From: Prevotella sp. 10(H) | GTDB taxonomy: Bacteria; Bacteroidota; Bacteroidia; Bacteroidales; Dysgonomonadaceae | DNA: 64,000 bases | Direction: 5' to 3' | Assembly (NCBI RefSeq): GCF_000711235.1 | Contig: NZ_JOMI01000001.1 | Span: 434,001-498,000 of the forward strand | Part shown: positions 61,856 to 64,000 of the stretch, in pieces | How the letters are laid out: the number at the start of each line of letters is the position of its first letter | Numbering within the stretch: position 1 is the stretch's first letter | The notes under the pieces: model-generated | The model's input: the letters and a program-made list of their open reading frames with translations, nothing else | What the model was told of the DNA's origin: nothing | Databases searched by the model: none | Position numbers and translations under genes: made by a program

Positions 61856-62854
61856 CTATTTCTTACTCCCTATAAAATTGTATTCGCAATGAGGATAATT
61901 ATATACTTCTATTCCTGCCAGCTCGGCTCCCATTAGTGTTTTCTTTAATATATCCTTTATAAAATCTGGTAGATACTTTCTGCTTTTTATTTCCATTTGC
62001 TTATCTATCAACCTGAAGTAATACCGACCGTATCCGCGATTATCGATAATGGAACTTCTTCCCTGTCTGAGTTTATTGATTTTTTTACCGTCTTCGGGAG
62101 AGACAGGTATAAGGGAATAGGCATCAAAATTTAAGACAAGAAAGCTGTAATCGCCGTATTTTATATAATCCTGCTCTACAACATCTATAAGATGTAATTG
62201 ATAACCATTTCTGTCGAAATCGTATTTTACAATATCCACATTTTTATCGAAATAATAAACAGATGAAAAATCAAAATTATTTATTGCATCATGCAGCATC
62301 TTTGAATATTCGGGCTTAACAGAATTAAATTCAAATTCATCCGTCCTGCATTTTTTTCCTAGTTCCTTATCTCTGGCAACAATATATGAAAGTAAAACTT
62401 CATCGGTCACTTCTAATTTATTCACACGTAAACAAAAGGCCATCATTAAATCATCGCTCAGATGTTTTGCATCAGGATATAAGCGTTTTGCCGGATAGAC
62501 AATAATCTCTCCATCCTGTATTGCAGGATTTATTTCTACATATAATACTTTATTAGTCGACAGTTCGCGCGTCTGTACGGTGATAACTTTGTGCACATCA
62601 TCGGAAATTTTTATATCGGTTACCTGCAGTTTGGAATAACTGATATCGTTTTCATAACCGAAAAATTGATCTTTTATATCGGGGCGCATCGTCCTGATAT
62701 AGATATATTTGTTGTAATTGGCTCTGTATCCGGCCTGAATAATATCTCCGTTCTTTAATATACGCCCATCAAATAACTCCACAGAATTAAGCTGCGGGAA
62801 TAGGGATGATGCAAACACTGTTAGCAAAAACAGAATAGTTGTAAATCGTTTCAT
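61856..62854 (-). CDS. Exported protein of unknown function (332 aa)
   Basis: ATG 62854 gives the signal peptide MKRFTTILFLLTVFASSLFP; the upstream Met at 62905 adds 17 residues that are not signal-like. The mature protein mixes beta and alpha (VELFDGRILKNGDIIQAGYR; TRELSTNKVLYVEINPAIQD; YSFLVLNFDAYSLIPVSPED). Its C-terminus has a Cys-His patch (NYPHCEYNF). It may be a DUF4852-like protein, but I am not certain. It is divergent to the GH95 gene. Confidence 0.6.
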   Translation of the reverse strand: MKRFTTILFLLTVFASSLFPQLNSVELFDGRILKNGDIIQAGYRANYNKYIYIRTMRPDIKDQFFGYENDISYSKLQVTDIKISDDVHKVITVQTRELSTNKVLYVEINPAIQDGEIIVYPAKRLYPDAKHLSDDLMMAFCLRVNKLEVTDEVLLSYIVARDKELGKKCRTDEFEFNSVKPEYSKMLHDAINNFDFSSVYYFDKNVDIVKYDFDRNGYQLHLIDVVEQDYIKYGDYSFLVLNFDAYSLIPVSPEDGKKINKLRQGRSSIIDNRGYGRYYFRLIDKQMEIKSRKYLPDFIKDILKKTLMGAELAGIEVYNYPHCEYNFIGSKK

Positions 62855-63005
62855 GTAGTGTAGTTTGTAGTTAAGTTTTAACAAATTTAATAAAAAAGAC
62901 CACATCCGGTGAATATACGATTACTTTTACTGATAAAAATGTAAATATATAGATTTGTCCTATATTTTGGAAGATTCTTCATATCCATGTTAAAACAGAA
63001 CGAAG

Positions 63006-63013
63006 TATCTTTG
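63006..63013 (+). promoter_or_regulatory. -7 box of the GH95 gene
   Basis: TATCTTTG matches TAnnTTTG and lies 37 nt before ATG 63051, giving a start near 63020. Only a weak -33 element is seen upstream. Confidence 0.45.
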
Positions 63014-63050
63014 CTATCTTGAGTAAAAATCGACTAAAGAGAAAGTATTA

Positions 63051-64000
63051 ATGAAAAACATAATCGAGTATTTATTATTTGCCCTAGTGATAATACTACC
63101 TTATTCGTGCAACACCGATCCGATAAATCAAGACCAAAAAGACAGCGTTAATAAACTTTGGTATTCGCAACCGGCAAAAGAGTGGATGGAATCGCTGCCC
63201 TTAGGAAACGGACGTATGGGAATTACCGCTTTCGGAGGTGTGGAGGACGAAATGATTACCCTCAACGAAATTACATTGTGGGCCGGGCAATACAATGAGA
63301 ATATGCACCGGAAGGCCGGAAAGAAAGTGGTAGACGAAATACGTCAGGCTTTTTTTGACGGAAACTACAAGAAGGGAAACGATATGGCCACTGAACACCT
63401 TGCAGGTAACGGCGAACTATTCGGATCTCACGTTCCGCTGGGTAATCTGATAATAAAACAGAAATACGCTTCCGGTGAAGTATCAGACTATAAGAGAGAA
63501 TTGAACCTGTATAATTCGATACATACCACTTCATTCAAAAAAGGAGATATAAATTATACAAGGGAATATTTTTGCAGCAACCCGGACGATATCTTCATTG
63601 CACTCTTTTCTGCCGATAAATCCAATAGCATCAACTTCTCCCTTTCATTCGATATGTACCGCGATGCCGCTTTCGTGCCCACTCAGGATGGCATTGAATT
63701 TTCCGGTCAGGTATCGTTCCGTGGGCTTTCCGGTGTACATTTTCAGGGAAATCTGGGGCTTAAACTGGAGGGCGGAGCTATTGAGATAAATGATAAGACT
63801 TTAGAAATCAAAGACGCTACAAAGGTTCTACTTGCATTTGATATACGCACCGATTATAGTAATGACCAATATCAATCGGATACCCGAAATACTGTAAAAA
63901 AGGCCTTAAACCAAGAGTACAACACTCTAAAGGAGAGGCATATTGCCGATTATCAGAACCTATACAACAGGGCAGAACTTTATTTGGGAGACAGCCCCCA
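63051..64000 (+). CDS. GH95-family alpha-L-fucosidase/galactosidase-like lipoprotein (3' end outside window)
   Basis: The 316 visible codons start with a lipoprotein signal (LLFALVIILPYSCNTDPINQ). GH95 hallmarks follow: KLWYSQPAKEWMESLPLGNG, RMGITAFGGVEDEMITLNEI, TLWAGQYNENM, and HLAGNGELFGSHVPLGNLII. GH95 enzymes act on alpha-L-fucosyl or alpha-L-galactosyl residues of glycans; the catalytic Asp region is beyond the window edge. As a lipoprotein it would work on the surface or in the periplasm. It probably starts another glycan locus. Confidence 0.9.
   Translation, partial: MKNIIEYLLFALVIILPYSCNTDPINQDQKDSVNKLWYSQPAKEWMESLPLGNGRMGITAFGGVEDEMITLNEITLWAGQYNENMHRKAGKKVVDEIRQAFFDGNYKKGNDMATEHLAGNGELFGSHVPLGNLIIKQKYASGEVSDYKRELNLYNSIHTTSFKKGDINYTREYFCSNPDDIFIALFSADKSNSINFSLSFDMYRDAAFVPTQDGIEFSGQVSFRGLSGVHFQGNLGLKLEGGAIEINDKTLEIKDATKVLLAFDIRTDYSNDQYQSDTRNTVKKALNQEYNTLKERHIADYQNLYNRAELYLGDSP

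Noticed and set aside
1-64000. CRISPR array
   Set aside because: No regularly spaced identical repeats were found; the only close-set repeats are the IS21 ends and the AraC-like operator.

Overview
The window reads as a chromosomal segment of a Bacteroidota bacterium, most likely order Bacteroidales; a Dysgonomonas/Parabacteroides-like host is my inference. The signs are SusC/SusD pairs, TPR-AraC membrane regulators, a fimbrial anchor with DUF3575, FISUMP-domain proteins, GH95, an IS21-type element typical of the group, low GC, and promoters of the Bacteroidota type (TTTG, about 20 nt, TAnnTTTG). No rRNA, tRNA or CRISPR array was seen.

Layout. (1) 1-2051, minus: a fimbria/envelope operon with three tandem paralogous one-TM microproteins, a DUF3575 barrel and a Mfa2-like anchor lipoprotein whose leader carries an in-frame repeat. 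(2) 2355-4286: a TPR-AraC regulator. (3) 4341-9130: an IS21-family element (4651-7395) between a truncated SusD-like gene and a truncated unknown gene, followed by an excisionase-like and an uncharacterised gene. (4) 9148-12761: a candidate structured ncRNA, a second TPR-AraC regulator, AraC-like direct repeats, a VOC protein and a zinc-ribbon/AraC protein. (5) 12891-16542: a VOC protein, a Dcp-type M3 peptidase, a cupin and a BKACE enzyme. (6) 17136-24582: an exported Ig/FISUMP protein, a TonB receptor, a thioredoxin-like protein and an exported OsmC protein. Blocks 5 and 6 diverge from a symmetric double promoter. (7) 24679-30188: housekeeping and small accessory genes (RsgA, methyltransferase, SDR, YdeI-like, DUF4375, DJ-1/PfpI, small exported protein).

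(8) 30259-48929: a polysaccharide/sugar utilisation locus. One long minus operon (MFS porter, AGE-type epimerase, SusC, SusD, surface lipoprotein, two DUF4434 proteins and a GH-like lipoprotein) diverges from a ROK regulator operon, with a perfect palindrome between them. Imported sugar is probably epimerised in the cytoplasm and sensed by the ROK protein.

(9) 48958-61484: a probable defence island and the most interesting part. On the minus strand are a stand-alone RyR-domain protein, a two-TM coiled-coil protein, a two-TM protein with tandem TrkA-N/RCK-like domains and a C-terminal RyR domain, then two overlapping DUF262 (GmrSD-like) genes. Divergently lie two overlapping paralogues with TIR domain, repeats, TM segment and Sel1 repeats; one keeps the TIR glutamate and the other has lost it. 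I propose a membrane-anchored TIR signalling system coupled to a RyR/RCK channel-like effector. (10) 61546-64000: a DUF1330 protein, an exported unknown protein and the start of a GH95 gene.
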